Assembly: GCA_013420905.1 (NCBI GenBank)
Contig: JAAXNY010000006.1
Location: 2,666,001-2,730,000, forward strand
DNA: 64,000 nt
Direction of reading: 5' to 3'
DNA from: Collybia mongolica
Lineage: Eukaryota; Basidiomycota; Agaricomycetes; Agaricales; Clitocybaceae
The position numbers were made by a program, and so were the translations under genes. The notes below the pieces were generated by a model. That model searched no databases and was not told the origin of the DNA. It worked only from the letters and a program-made list of their open reading frames with translations. Position 1 is the stretch's first letter. The number at the start of each line of letters is the position of its first letter. Shown one piece after another: positions 33,960 through 44,044 of this stretch.

Positions 33960-36451
33960 TCATGACCAATGTCCATTTGTTCGAGGCGGTATACTCGGCA
34001 ATGGCGGCAGTGTCGTGTTTGTTGTGCCCCGAATATTGAAAGGAGGGAAGGTAGAAGCCAAACTGGGACCGTCTTGATATGGTGCATTGTATTGTATAGG
34101 AGAGTGGGGGGCAACGGGACGCGATGGTAGCGGATGTGAAGTGGGATAATCTGTGCTGGTTGAGATTCTCGGCGGTACATTGCGATCAGGATCAGGTCTG
34201 CTCTTCTTCCAGATCTGCTCTGTAGGAGACGTCGAGGATAGTTCTGCATCAGTTGCTTTACGCTTCCCAGCCTGTTGCGAGATAACAGGAGCCTCATCAT
34301 CGGAGTCCAACGTGAGATCGATGACATCGTCAGCCTGAGACTGCGATTGAGGGACAGAAGTTGCAGAGCTACTGAAGGAATGGTGCCCAGATGATGCACT
34401 CCCAAACGAAGGCGACAATTCCCGTTTGACTTGGCCCTCATCTTCATCGTCTGAATCAAGGACAAAAATTTCATGATCGCTAAGCTTGATTTTTTCATTC
34501 AAATCATTAGGTCCAAGCTCGGGCGGAGGTTTGGACGGGACATGATCAGCGGCGGGTGCTTTGCGGGACAACATTGCTGGTTTCGTGGCGGTAGTGGTGG
34601 AATGGGTAGCCTCCCATTGTACAGAGCCGTATTTGTTATCTGATGTGTGCCATTCTCCATCTGCTTCTACAATGACATCTTCCACACTCTCCGGACTATG
34701 CTTCAAGATTTCGTCAAAATACCTTAGAGATGGTTAAATTATAGTGGGGGACTATGAATAACTTCATACCCATCAATTATCAAATCTTTACAATCCAACA
34801 TCCTTTCACAAACGGGACACAACCAGGTTGTGGTCTGCTCCATAACTGAGAACCACGACGTGGCGTCAAAACATTGCGAATGCACACATCGCGAGGACCG
34901 GCACGGGGTGTTAATGCGCACAAAACTCAGCTAAGTACGTCTTCAGAAATGTATCAAAGGATATACAACACACGCACTGGACATTTTAGTGACATTTTTT
35001 GTGGCCCTGCTACAATGTCATCGTCCTCTGAGAGAGATTCGATCACTGGTCCAAAAGATATATATAAGTTCAAAGCAGATATAGAATGAAATAATGTGAC
35101 TTTTTTGTCGTATGTCTTGACTACTTCTATAGTTTCCAGACTTTAGAGTTGATACAAGGCGATCGACTGTGGTTGTTTCTACAAGCATCACCACAAGATA
35201 ATATTTCTATATGTAACGAACGAGTAAATGATAGGTAATACAAACAGAAAACAGGAGGGACTAACTTTCGATTGAATGGGCTGCTGGCTGTTGACATAAA
35301 CCATTTCCACTCGATTTTGTACATTGGTAAGTCGCGCGTATTTTCCAAGGTCAGGGGGAGGCGCAGTCCCGGGCTTCTTCTTTAACCCTTTCAAATTGGC
35401 AGTTAATTGGACATTATTTACGCGGACCTCGCAAGTTGGGGGAAATTCGATAGGACAGGGAATTGTGTTCGTCCGAAACGAGTTTGGCGGAGAGTAGAAG
35501 ATGGACGATGTACAAAACAGCCGAAGTTGATATTTGGACCTAAGAGACGCGCTTAGCGCTTTAGTACAAGAAGAAGAAAAAGGATATAGGGATGTCACCC
35601 AGGCAATTTTAACTTCGCAAGTTGATCGTTGTTCAGACTGAAGGTTACAACTTGCTGTCTACGATCAGTTGCCCCGGTAGACTCTAATTTCATAGCCTTA
35701 GCATCCGTCATTATAATTGCCCAAATAACTGACCTGGACATTCTGTTACTGCCGAAACGGCTTGGTCCATTTGAAAAAAGGGCGATTCCTTAAAACGAAT
35801 ACCTAGTAGTACGTGAGATATAGCTAATACCAAAGATAAGGGTCAACTGACCTGGCGATTTTAGGCCAGAAGTCGAGGAAATGAGAGCGGAAGAACCAGA
35901 GGCCTTGCGTGGAGGTGCATACGGGTCGTATCGATTAGTAGAATTGGTTCCAGCTACTCCTGGGACATATGCTAGCGGTTTGGAGATATTGGACAAATGA
36001 TACGAGTTATGAGCGACCGCTGTTGTAGGAAGAACCGCTGGATTGGCAGGTAGTCGAGTGGGTGTGTAACTAAAATAATCAATGGTGTTAGAAAAGTAAA
36101 ACCGATTAAGCCCGCGCAATGCATTTCATAAAGGACCCACATCCCCGTGTTCCGCACTTGGTAGACAACTGCCCTCGCCTTGACCCAGTTGTCCTCTAGA
36201 TTAGTCGCCCTCCACGTATCGAGTGTTGCAGCAATCCTATCTATGATCTCCTGCTTCTTCCCCGATTTTGGAAAGTGCATTCCACATTCTTCATTGAGCC
36301 CGGTAAGGATCTGTTTGAGCTTATCAACAGTGTTGTTCTTTATATTGTGTCGGACTTGCTACAGCGTCAAAAGCGGATTCAGAGGTTCAGAAAAGTTTAC
36401 ATGAGCGTGTCAGCTCACTTCAAAATCTAACCATATGTCTGAGCTGGCCAT
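33960..36451 (-). CDS. SUMO E3 ligase, Siz/PIAS family
   Basis: Promotes transfer of SUMO to nuclear proteins. Starts at ATG 36451 ('MASSDIWLDFE'), then after an intron a SAP-type domain ('LKQILTGLNEECGMHF' and 'SGKKQEIIDRIAATL', about 36210-36350), a PINIT region (35280-35520: 'NTIPCPIEFPPTCEVRVN', 'PPPDLGKYARLT'), and the SP-RING ('RINTPCRSSRCVHSQCFDA' and 'TWLCPVCERMLDCKDLIIDG', 34780-34925) with the expected Cys/His pattern. The C-terminal exon has two acidic hydrophobic stretches, 'VIDLTLDSDDE' and 'IFVLDSDDEDE', that look like SUMO-interaction motifs. The stop at 33960 follows 'TNGHWS'. Introns of about 50 nt. The domain order matches the family fully. Confidence 0.9.
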
Positions 36452-36649
36452 AGATTTCTTTAGTCACGAGATAAGAATGAAAGGGAGCCCAAGAAAGACT
36501 ACACAAAACGGCGACTGTGGATTGTGAGCGGCTGTTAGCTTTCTTAGGTGCCTCCAAACATGACCAACTAAAAGTCACCAATCGATAGGCAACCTTCTTC
36601 GAAAGCTACAAGTAATTGCTGTGTTGGAGCTCTCTATTTCTACTTATTC
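36452..36649. promoter_or_regulatory. Divergent promoter region, SUMO ligase / NudC
   Basis: About 200 bp between two divergent start codons (36451 on minus, 36650 on plus), so it must serve both genes. The stretch 'ctctctatttctacttattc' before the plus-strand ATG is pyrimidine-rich, as is common upstream of fungal starts. No TATA box. Confidence 0.45.
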
Positions 36650-37542
36650 ATGGCCTCTACAGACGACTACGATAGCCTTACAAAAGAACAACGAGAAGCT
36701 CGTGATAAGCAGGATCGAGCCCGCGAAATAGCGGAACAGGCCGGTACGCGCAAGTTACCTTGATATCTGGGTCTTGGTCACCCATCCACATCGTTACACA
36801 ACCCAGTTTTGCCATATACATGGACCCAAGAACTGGGAGAGCTTGACGTCGTTGTACCTGTACCTCACGGGACACGAGCCAAGGATCTCGTAATTGTATT
36901 ACAGAAGAAAAAACTCAGCGTCGGTCTTAAAGGACATGATCAAATCCTCGATGGTGAATTATGCAGAGAAATCAAAGTAGAAGACAGCACATGGACCCTA
37001 CGTGCGTATCTTGTTTACCAGGCGAACATTGGCTCTCAATGTATACTATCAGAGGATAACCAGGCTGTCCTTGTACACTTGGAAAAACTGAACCAGCAAC
37101 AGTGGTGGGAGAATGTTCTGACGCATCACCCCAAGATTGATACAAGAAAGATCGATCCTGGTAATAGTAAACTTAGTGATCTCGATGGCGAAACCAGGTG
37201 AAGTGTTATATAAATGGTTTGTTTTTGCTGAGACACCTAATTCGAACAAGGGGTATGGTAGAAAAGATGATGGTAAAGCGACAGCCCTGCCACTGAAATT
37301 TCGCTAACAGACGTTTTAGTTCGACAACCAGCAGAAAGTGAGAATGGTGAGGACGTGGCTTTCCATACCTCTGACATGATTTTTAGCAAATGGGCAAACC
37401 TACCTCAGATGAAATGAAAAAGATAGAGGTGAGTTGAGATTTTACCAAGATGTATATCATCCGCTACATGTATCAGTAGGCTCTGAAGAAATTCCAAGCC
37501 GCTCACCCCGAGATGGATTTTACAAACGCCAAGATCTCTTAG
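36650..37542 (+). CDS. nudC: NudC-type CS-domain protein
   Basis: NudC proteins are Hsp90-linked cochaperones needed for dynein-dependent nuclear movement. Start 'MASTDDYDSLTKEQREARDKQ' (exon 1), then after an intron the CS domain 'LPYTWTQELGELDVVVPVP', 'KKKLSVGLKGHDQILDGEL' and, spliced, 'WTLQDNQAVLVHLEKLN' followed by 'QQQWWENVLTHHPKIDTRK'. The C-terminus spans several small exons: 'PGNSKLSDLDGETR', 'GMVEKMM', 'FDNQQKQMGKPTSDEMKK' and 'FQAAHPEMDFTNAKIS'. The core '(W)WENV...PKIDT.KI.P.NSKLSDLDGETR..VEKMMFDQ' pattern is diagnostic of NudC. About 190 residues, shorter than animal NudC because the N-terminal coiled coil is reduced, as in other fungi. Confidence 0.92.
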
Positions 37543-37716
37543 GTAAAGTGCGTCAAATTTGTCCTTCATCTGGTGTTATAACCCTCTTCCGCTACGTATG
37601 AACCTCATCTAATTGTACAACCTTTACCATCAGGTACCCAGTCACCATTGGTCAAATAAACATCCAGTGCGAGCTCTACAAGAGGGGCCATGCGAGGCAG
37701 CTTGTATATGGATCAA
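37543..37716. other. Intergenic between convergent NudC and ESF1 genes
   Basis: 174 bp shared 3' region; no distinctive feature seen. Confidence 0.3.
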
Positions 37717-40051
37717 CTAAAATGATACTTTTCGCTTTTTTACTGCCTCCGGGAAAACCGCATTAATGCTTCTTCGCTTCACATTTTCCACCAAGCTTCT
37801 CAAACTTTTTTGGCCATTACTGGTCGGGCTTGCGGATGGGATATCACCTGGACCTCTATGCGAGAGATATTTTTGGCGCTGGGTTCGTTCTTCTAACAAA
37901 GCTGTCATTGCCTTCGTCCTTTTGAATCTAAAGATGGGTTCGAATGGATGAGCAAATGGAATGGGTAACACTTTAGGATTGCTTACTGAGGATTGCTTGG
38001 ATCAATTGCGTATTGATGATCCTCATGAAGTATTTTAAACCTATCGTCATTGACATTGATTGAGAAATCCTCTTGAAGATCGTCTTCGCACTGTTCTTCA
38101 TGCTTCTTCTTTGTTCTCCGCTTCGTTTTGTTCTCAGCTTTTAATACAGATTTTAAATTGAAGTGCTTCGGTGGCTCATTGGCATCTTCCGGTGCAACCG
38201 GAAGCGCCAGTTCTTCAGCTGTCGAACGTGTTCCCATTGTCGTTTGTGATAAGGCTTCTCTCTGTTTCTGCTTGACCTCCACAATGGGTTCCAATCCACC
38301 TGTCAAGCCTGCCAGCGTGCCCTCGTCTTTATCTCCATCCTCAAAGAAATCATCACAAACATCACCAGGAGTTTTCTCCTTGACACCTTTTCTTTTCTTT
38401 CGCTTATCCCTAATTTTTTTCTGGTACTTATCAAGTGTGGTCTCTTCGTCCTTCTTTTCGCTAAGCCCAGGTGCAAAGGTAATCTCCATGTCGACCTCTC
38501 CAGCGGCGTTGCTTTCACGACCCCATCCTTCGGGAAAGTCGTCCACATCGCCTGCTAGCAGAAGTGCGCGAAGTTTATTTCTCGATGACCCTTTGTTTTT
38601 ATTATTTTGGAAAGATTCTAAGTGTTTCGATCCATCCTCTTCTTCGGAGTCTGAGTCTGAGGCCAGGTACGCCTTAAAGTCTGCATCTTCAATTTCTTTC
38701 TTGGATAGTCTTCGTCGAGTCACTTGATTTCTCTCCGGATCATCTTCGTCCCACGTAAGTTTGACCCTCGAGTGGCGAAGGGCCTGAATCAGAAGTAACG
38801 TTATTGAACTATTTGCAATCTTGTCATTGAGGAACCTACGTCGGTTACAAAATCGACACGCTTGGACACTGAGTTAGATTCCGCAGTGGCTTCATCACTT
38901 CACATATCATAAGAAAAAAGCTTTTAGAGAGTATATAAATACGCACTTGCACTCATCATCAAAGGCCATTTCTTCAGGGACGAAACTAAGGTCGAATACA
39001 TTCGCAGATCGCTCTAATTCTGTTCCGTCGAGTTCTTGATAGATATGAGAGGCAGCGTCAATCGTATCGCAGGTTATAATCCCATAATAATATCTGGTAC
39101 TCATCAGCCTCAAGATTGGACTATGGTTGCAAAGGACATACCGAAGACGTTCAAGTTGGTACCTTCTCAGCGCATCCTCATTATAATCATCCTCGCTTCT
39201 AATGTCATATATGCTTTGCGGGTTTACTTCCCCGTTGAGATTGTTTGACTCCTTGAAAATCTCCGTAGGTGGCCCTTCTGTCTCTTCTCGTGCCATCCTC
39301 TCTTTACCGAATTCACTGGCAAAGATGCGAACACTTATAACCTTCCCACGAATAACCTTAGTCGACGGATGTTTTGTAGGGAGTTTCCCGTATAGACCTG
39401 TAGAGACGGTGGATGAATCAAGCAGTGCAGGCGCGGTGGGTGATACAAGAGAAGAACAAATTTTGTATATATGACCTGCGCGGACATGATCCCAGTCCAA
39501 ATTGACAATAGCGAGGCGACAAGACCGCGGCCCTTCTTCTTGAGGTATGACGGGGTGGACTTTATTGTATGCAACGACTTGTGCATCGAGATCCGCAAGA
39601 TCACTCTCGTCAAGGTTTACTTCGGCTTGTTCATTGTGGGCGATTGGTCGAGGATGGCAGTTTACAACTGTAACCACATCGTTGTCGCTGTCTTCACTTG
39701 ATTCAGAGCCATCATTTTCTTCTTCATCCGACGATTGGAGCAAAACCTCTCCGCGAGCGTAGTCTGGCAAGGCCTGGAGGGGCTCCTCGTGGGATTCGTT
39801 CTCGAGACGATAGAACCGTTTCAAGTTGTCATTTTCGTGGGTACCGGATAGTGAACGTCCGTATTTGTCCACTTGGCCTATCAGTGTCTAGCACACTGAC
39901 GAACGGAAAAAAGCTTACCATTACCCTTCTTTTTCTTTCCTGCCGCGAAAACGCTTTTGAACCGTTCATCGACTACGACCTTGGTCTCTTGTTTTCGGGG
40001 ACGACGAAAACGAGGGTCAGATTTTACTCGAGCGAATCGCAGATCAGACAT
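37717..40051 (-). CDS. ESF1: Pre-rRNA processing protein ESF1
   Basis: Nucleolar factor required for early 18S rRNA maturation. ATG 40051 opens 'MSDLRFARVKSDPRFRRPRK' and 'ERFKSVFAAGKKKKG'; the next exon begins 'VDKYGRSLSGTHENDNLKRF', a family signature. The middle contains long acidic stretches ('SSDEEENDGSESSEDSDND') and 'RLAIVNLDWDHVRAGHIY', then 'YYYGIITCDTIDAASHIYQ', which behaves as an RRM-like fold. The C-terminal NUC153-type motif is split by an intron: 'DDRFKILHEDHQYAIDPSNPQ' and 'FKRTKAMTALLEERTQRQ'. It ends at 37717 after 'AVKKRKVSF', a likely nuclear localisation signal. Charged and low complexity as expected. Divergent from the repeat-protein gene at 40421. Confidence 0.92.
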
Positions 40052-40219
40052 TGAGAATAGCTTGTACTAGTTTAGTCAGGTCATAGTACAGTTTCTAAAT
40101 AATTGTTATGTAAAATTATTTACGTAAATAAAGAATGTTTTAAAGTTTTATCTTGGTCCTTGACGATAGACGGATGCTGACAGCATGGCAACAGTCCCAG
40201 GCAACCATCACGGGGCTGC

Positions 40220-40226
40220 TATATAA
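40220..40226 (+). promoter_or_regulatory. TATA box of the repeat-peptide gene
   Basis: TATATAA about 195 bp before the ATG, followed by a CT-rich stretch (40250-40320: 'cagtctctttctccgtttccctttcactcc'). A strong TATA box with a downstream pyrimidine tract is typical of highly expressed fungal genes, and no other gene of the island shows one so clear. The functional link is inference. Confidence 0.45.
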
Positions 40227-40420
40227 CTCACAAATCTATCTTATCCTTCATTCAGTCTCTTTCTCCGTTTCCCTTTCACTCCTTGTAAGCCATCTGTTTT
40301 TGTCACTTTCTTTAGACTCTCATGTATCCCAGTTCTTCGTTACAGCAGGTCGCCGGTCGCCTTTATTTCCATAACCATCGTTAAACGCCTTCATTCAAAC
40401 TTTTCCTTAACAATTCGACC

Positions 40421-41036
40421 ATGCTCGCATACGCCCTCACCGTCGTCGCTCTAACACTTGTGCTAGCAGGACAAACTATCGCATCACCAGTACCTGTATC
40501 ATCAGGGGTGTGTGTACACTACCCTAGATCTTATAACCTACTCACGTCTATTTCGGAAGCTTGCCGTTGGAAACTCCGCTGAACCCTTACAAACGATCCC
40601 CGTCTACGTCAAACGCCAGATTCCCGCGGAGCAACCAACAAAGTCCCCCAGTGGCAAGATTGTACGATACAAACGCCAGATTCCTGCCGAGCAACCAACC
40701 AAATCTCCTGCAGGGAAGATTGAGCCCTACAAGCGCCAGATTCCCGCTGAGCAGCCAACCAAGTCTCCTGCAGGAAAGATCGAGCCCTACAAGCGACAAA
40801 TTCCCGCTGAGCAGCCAACCAAGTCTCCTGCTGGAAAGATCGAGCCTTACAAGCGACAAATTCCCGCTGAGCAGCCAACCAAATCCCCCACTGGTAAAAT
40901 CGAGCGTTACCGGCGACAGATTCCAGAAGAGCGGGCCACCAAAGCCCCTACTGGAAAGATCGTGGCCTACAACAAGCGCCAGATTCCTGCTGAGCAACCA
41001 ACGAAGTCGCCAAACGGTCAGATTGAGCGATACTGA
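40421..41036 (+). CDS. Secreted repeat protein, candidate KEP (Kex2-processed peptide precursor)
   Basis: Exon 1 40421-40507 encodes a signal peptide ('MLAYALTVVALTLVLAG', likely cut near 'TIAS'). A 52-nt intron (40508-40559; branch site 'ctcac') joins in phase 0 to exon 2, 40560-41036; total 187 residues. After 'LAVGNSAEPLQTIPVYV' come seven units of KR or RR plus an 18-residue peptide, consensus QIPAEQPTKSPAGKIEPY. DNA units are exactly 60 bp and start at 40611, 40671, 40731, 40791, 40851, 40911 and 40974 (three extra bases, Asn, before the last). Each unit ends in Tyr before the dibasic site. Unit 6 is most diverged (QIPEERATKAPTGKIVAY). Secretion and Kex2 cutting would release near-identical peptides. 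Fungal KEPs include mating factors, surface 'repellents' and cyclic RiPP precursors; no UstYa/DUF3328 gene is in the window, so cyclisation is unsupported. Confidence 0.8.
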
Positions 41037-41268
41037 GGGCAAGGTGAGTTGCTTGTTCGAGAAATCAATACACTCACTGATGTTGCTCTTGGAAGTACTG
41101 AACATTGTGCTTTTGAAAAGTTTGAGGTGCTGGAAAAGATGTTCTTTACATGCATACCACTGTTTCTTTTCAACACTCCTTTGCGTAGATCGTAATTTTG
41201 TCATTCGTTACAGTTGTATCGATGAAAGACTGAGACCCAAGACTAAAGCACTCTACTTAAGTGGTTTA
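41037..41268. other. 3' regions of repeat-peptide gene and WD40 gene
   Basis: 230 bp between convergent stops. A GTGAGT just after the stop (41044) could be a 3'-UTR intron donor. No gene. Confidence 0.3.
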
Positions 41269-43355
41269 TCACTTCTGTATCTTCCAGACCTGTAAAGTCC
41301 CCCTAGTACCTACACCAATAATGACTGTTCCCTCCTTTCCCATTGCACATGCCATTAGGTATTCTGATGACCCATCTTGTGATGAATTGTTCATCCCAGT
41401 TTGTAAGGTCCACAACTGTGTTTCTGGATGTAGCACTGGATCTTGTCTTCCACTTACATGCATCCTTTGTGTTGACTTGACTAGGTCCATCTGGTCAAGT
41501 GGGAATGGAAGTGGTTTGCGAGGCTGAAGGTGGATCACATTGAAGATTGAAATTGATGAAGATCCAGGGAATGTGAGAAGTACAATTGGGTCATGTGTGG
41601 GGGATTGGTATAGTTGAAGGACAGTGGCAGGGGTTTGTACATCTTCTTTGGGAAGGGGTATGGTAGAAATTATTTTGAAAGATGCTGAACCAACTTGAAG
41701 TGAGTATATGCATAATTATAAAGTGGCCTTCAATGAGGGCTCACCACTTTCCTGATAGTCCTGGACTTTAATTTAGTCAGAGAAGACACCAATTACAGCA
41801 ACACAACACACTGATGCACATCCATGTAACACAATCTGTTTGTGATCTCCAGATGGGAAGAAGCGCTCTATCCCCAGCCACTGCCAAACTACTACCTGGC
41901 CTGTTTCCACATAAGTTTGCTTTGGCTCTTGATTATTGGAGGTTTTCATCAATGCTGATGTGCAATGTGTCAAGAGCATATCATGGCTTAACCTGTCAGA
42001 ATGGGAGTGTTGAGAAATGCTGTATTGATAATCTGTGGGATTTAATGTGTACCATGCAACACTGAGAACACATGCCTTGTGTACTTTGCTACTACTGAAC
42101 AAAGGCTTGTCTTCACAGCTTATTGTGTTATTAGTGGTTGGTGGCACAAGCCATATTTTGACAAGTCTGTCAAGCTGTGAATTGTTAGGAGCATTATATC
42201 ACATGAGAGAAAAGCACTCAACACCACAAGTGGCAATCAATGGGAGTTGTGGATGGAATGCCTGAATGGTATAAAAGAGTTCCAGTTAGTCTGATTGGGT
42301 GACCTACTAATGTGAATATTACTCACAGCACCTAGAACACCTGCTTGGTGTCCACCAGACCGGCCTCCCATAAGCACTACTATACATTGACCAATACCAG
42401 TACCCTCTGCTTCTGACATATGAAGTCCATGGGGGGCCCCAGCCAGGCTTGGAACAGTAGCAGGGGGCCAAGGTGGGTTGGAGGATGTTTCTTTTGGAGT
42501 GTGATTCAGGTCATATATTCGAACTGAGTAATCTCTTGATGTTGTACAAAACATGTTTGTATTGATAGGGTGAACAGCAATGGAAGTAATAGCCTATGTG
42601 AGCAACAATGTATAACTTAGATGTGATAAGAAAAAATTGACTTACTCCACCATGCCCACGGAGATAACTTGACACCCCCTTTTTCCTGACATTGTAAATG
42701 TAAAGCAGGTTCAGGTGTGAGAAAATCAGCAGTGGCTCAAGAGGAGAACCAGGGTTAATCGTCCAAGCAATGTTGATAGTGTCTGTTGGCAAGGGTTTGA
42801 GGGAAGTTTTGATCTTCAGATTGAACACTTCAGCGGATGTCATAGAGGGGATTGGAGTATCGCACCTGGGGCAAGCTAATACGCATGGGTTTCCGAGGTT
42901 TCCCAATAAAAAATACATATACACAAAGATGGCCGCTAACTGCCACAGCATCAGACCATTCCGAGATCATATCTTTCCATTGTGAAAGTGTATCTGGGGC
43001 ATCCGGCGTGAGCAAACTACCCTTCCAGAGTGTCTTCAAAGATTCATCGTTCCATGGGAAAAAGGCAATCGTCCGAAAAGGAGTAGCGGCTGGATCGTTG
43101 GACTAGCGATCAAACAAAAATGCAGCCAGATTAATGAGCACTCTTCAGGCGTTGTAAACTGCTTACATATATCTTTTTGGCTAGAAAGAATGGGAATAGG
43201 GCAGTGGGATCCTTGTACCATGGGGTGTCAGGAAGTTGGCTTGAGGACATGGGCTCTCTTGTGATTAGGTGTATATCAGCACAGCCGTTCTGAAATGATT
43301 CAAGACCCAAAAAGGCAATAGTCGGGGTTTTGCGTGTCCAGCAGAAACCCATCAT
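41269..43355 (-). CDS. WD40-repeat protein, possibly EED-like
   Basis: Multi-exon minus-strand gene. Visible blades: 'TIAFLGLESFQNGCADIHLI' and 'TPWYKDPTALFPFFLAKKIY' (N-terminal), 'TINIAWTINPGSPLEPLLIF' with 'LLYIYNVR', 'LRGHGGVSQ' spliced to 'AITSIAVHPINTNMFCTTS' and 'RDYSVRIYDL' (about 42500-42670), 'VLMGGRSGGHQAGVL', 'FHPQLPLIATCG', 'LDRLVKIWLVPP' (42130-42180), 'VHKACVLSVAW', 'QVVVWQWLGIERFFPSG', and a final 'MGKEGTVIIGVGTRGTLQVW' before the stop at 41269. The 'GHGG...IAVHP...SRDYSVRIYDL' blade resembles EED/ESC, the WD40 partner of PRC2 histone methyltransferases, but this is a guess from pattern only. Start uncertain: 43355, 43352, or 43415 upstream, all overlapping the NDUFA11 start. 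Confidence 0.7.
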
Positions 43356-43919
43356 GTCCCCGCCCAACAAAGCAGCATACGATCCCAAATCCCCTCTTAA
43401 GTACGCCTCTCTCATAGGCCTACAAGCCGGTGCTGTTGGTGCGTTCGTCAGTGCAATTCAAAATGCTCTCGGAAACCATTCGCATGGGGCTATGGGCATT
43501 ATAACACGTAGTGGAGGGACAATCGGTTTCTTTGGTATGTAATGAGATTCTATCTATTGCTTTACTTTTACTCAATGCTTTCTTTTCCAGCGGCTATGGG
43601 CGCGACATTCGCTTTGACAGAGTCTGTTGTGGCCAACCAGCGGCATACAGACGATGCTGTGAACGGTGCAGTCGGTGCATGTGCTGCTGGTTTTTTGGCT
43701 GGAATACGAGGTATTGTTAACATCGTGGTATATTGCATCATACACTAACAAGCAATAGTGCGTTCAATTCCCATGGCTGTTGGTTCGTGCGTTGTGCTCG
43801 GGGCTGCAATGGGAACCTTCGATTACGCTGGACAGTTGACAGGCGAAAAGGGAGAGACAAAGGAGGAAAAACGGAAGCAGTTCTTCAAGCAACCTCTAAA
43901 ACCTCTTGTAGCCGAATGA
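43354..43919 (+). CDS. NDUFA11: Complex I subunit NDUFA11-like (Tim17 family)
   Basis: Accessory membrane subunit of mitochondrial NADH:ubiquinone oxidoreductase (NUO-21.3b in Neurospora), a member of the Tim17/22/23 fold. Three exons: 'MSPPNKAAYDPKSPLKYASL' with 'GLQAGAVGAFVSAIQNALG', then 'AAMGATFALTESVVANQRHT' with 'NGAVGACAAGFLAGIR', then 'SIPMAVGSCVVLGAAMGTFD' and a charged C-terminus 'KRKQFFKQPLKPLVAE'. Gly/Ala-rich helices with GxxxG spacing are as expected. About 145 residues, the usual family size. ATG 43354 fits known N-termini. It overlaps the likely start codon of the opposite-strand WD40 gene. Confidence 0.85.
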
Positions 43920-44044
43920 ATTTGGCAATATGGGAATAAGTACATATATCGACTCGATAGGATGTTGGCGAAATTAACGGTGGTGTATGTTACACCTCTT
44001 TTAAAATAGCATGGAACTTATAAGGACGAAAGCGTATCGAGCCT

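Noticed and set aside
40285..40315. 5'-UTR intron in the repeat-peptide gene (GTAAGC...TTTAG)
   Set aside because: Only 31 nt, shorter than any other intron in the window, and no branch site.
40609..40878. Antisense and +1 frames across the 60-bp repeats as alternative proteins
   Set aside because: They are open only because of the repeat; the chosen frame alone joins a signal peptide in phase and shows regular dibasic sites.
40611..41033. CRISPR-like regular repeats
   Set aside because: Units are contiguous coding repeats without spacers in a eukaryote.
40421..41036. Ustiloxin-type cyclic RiPP
   Set aside because: Tyr is present in each unit, but no UstYa/DUF3328 or tyrosinase gene is in the window; kept only as one possibility.
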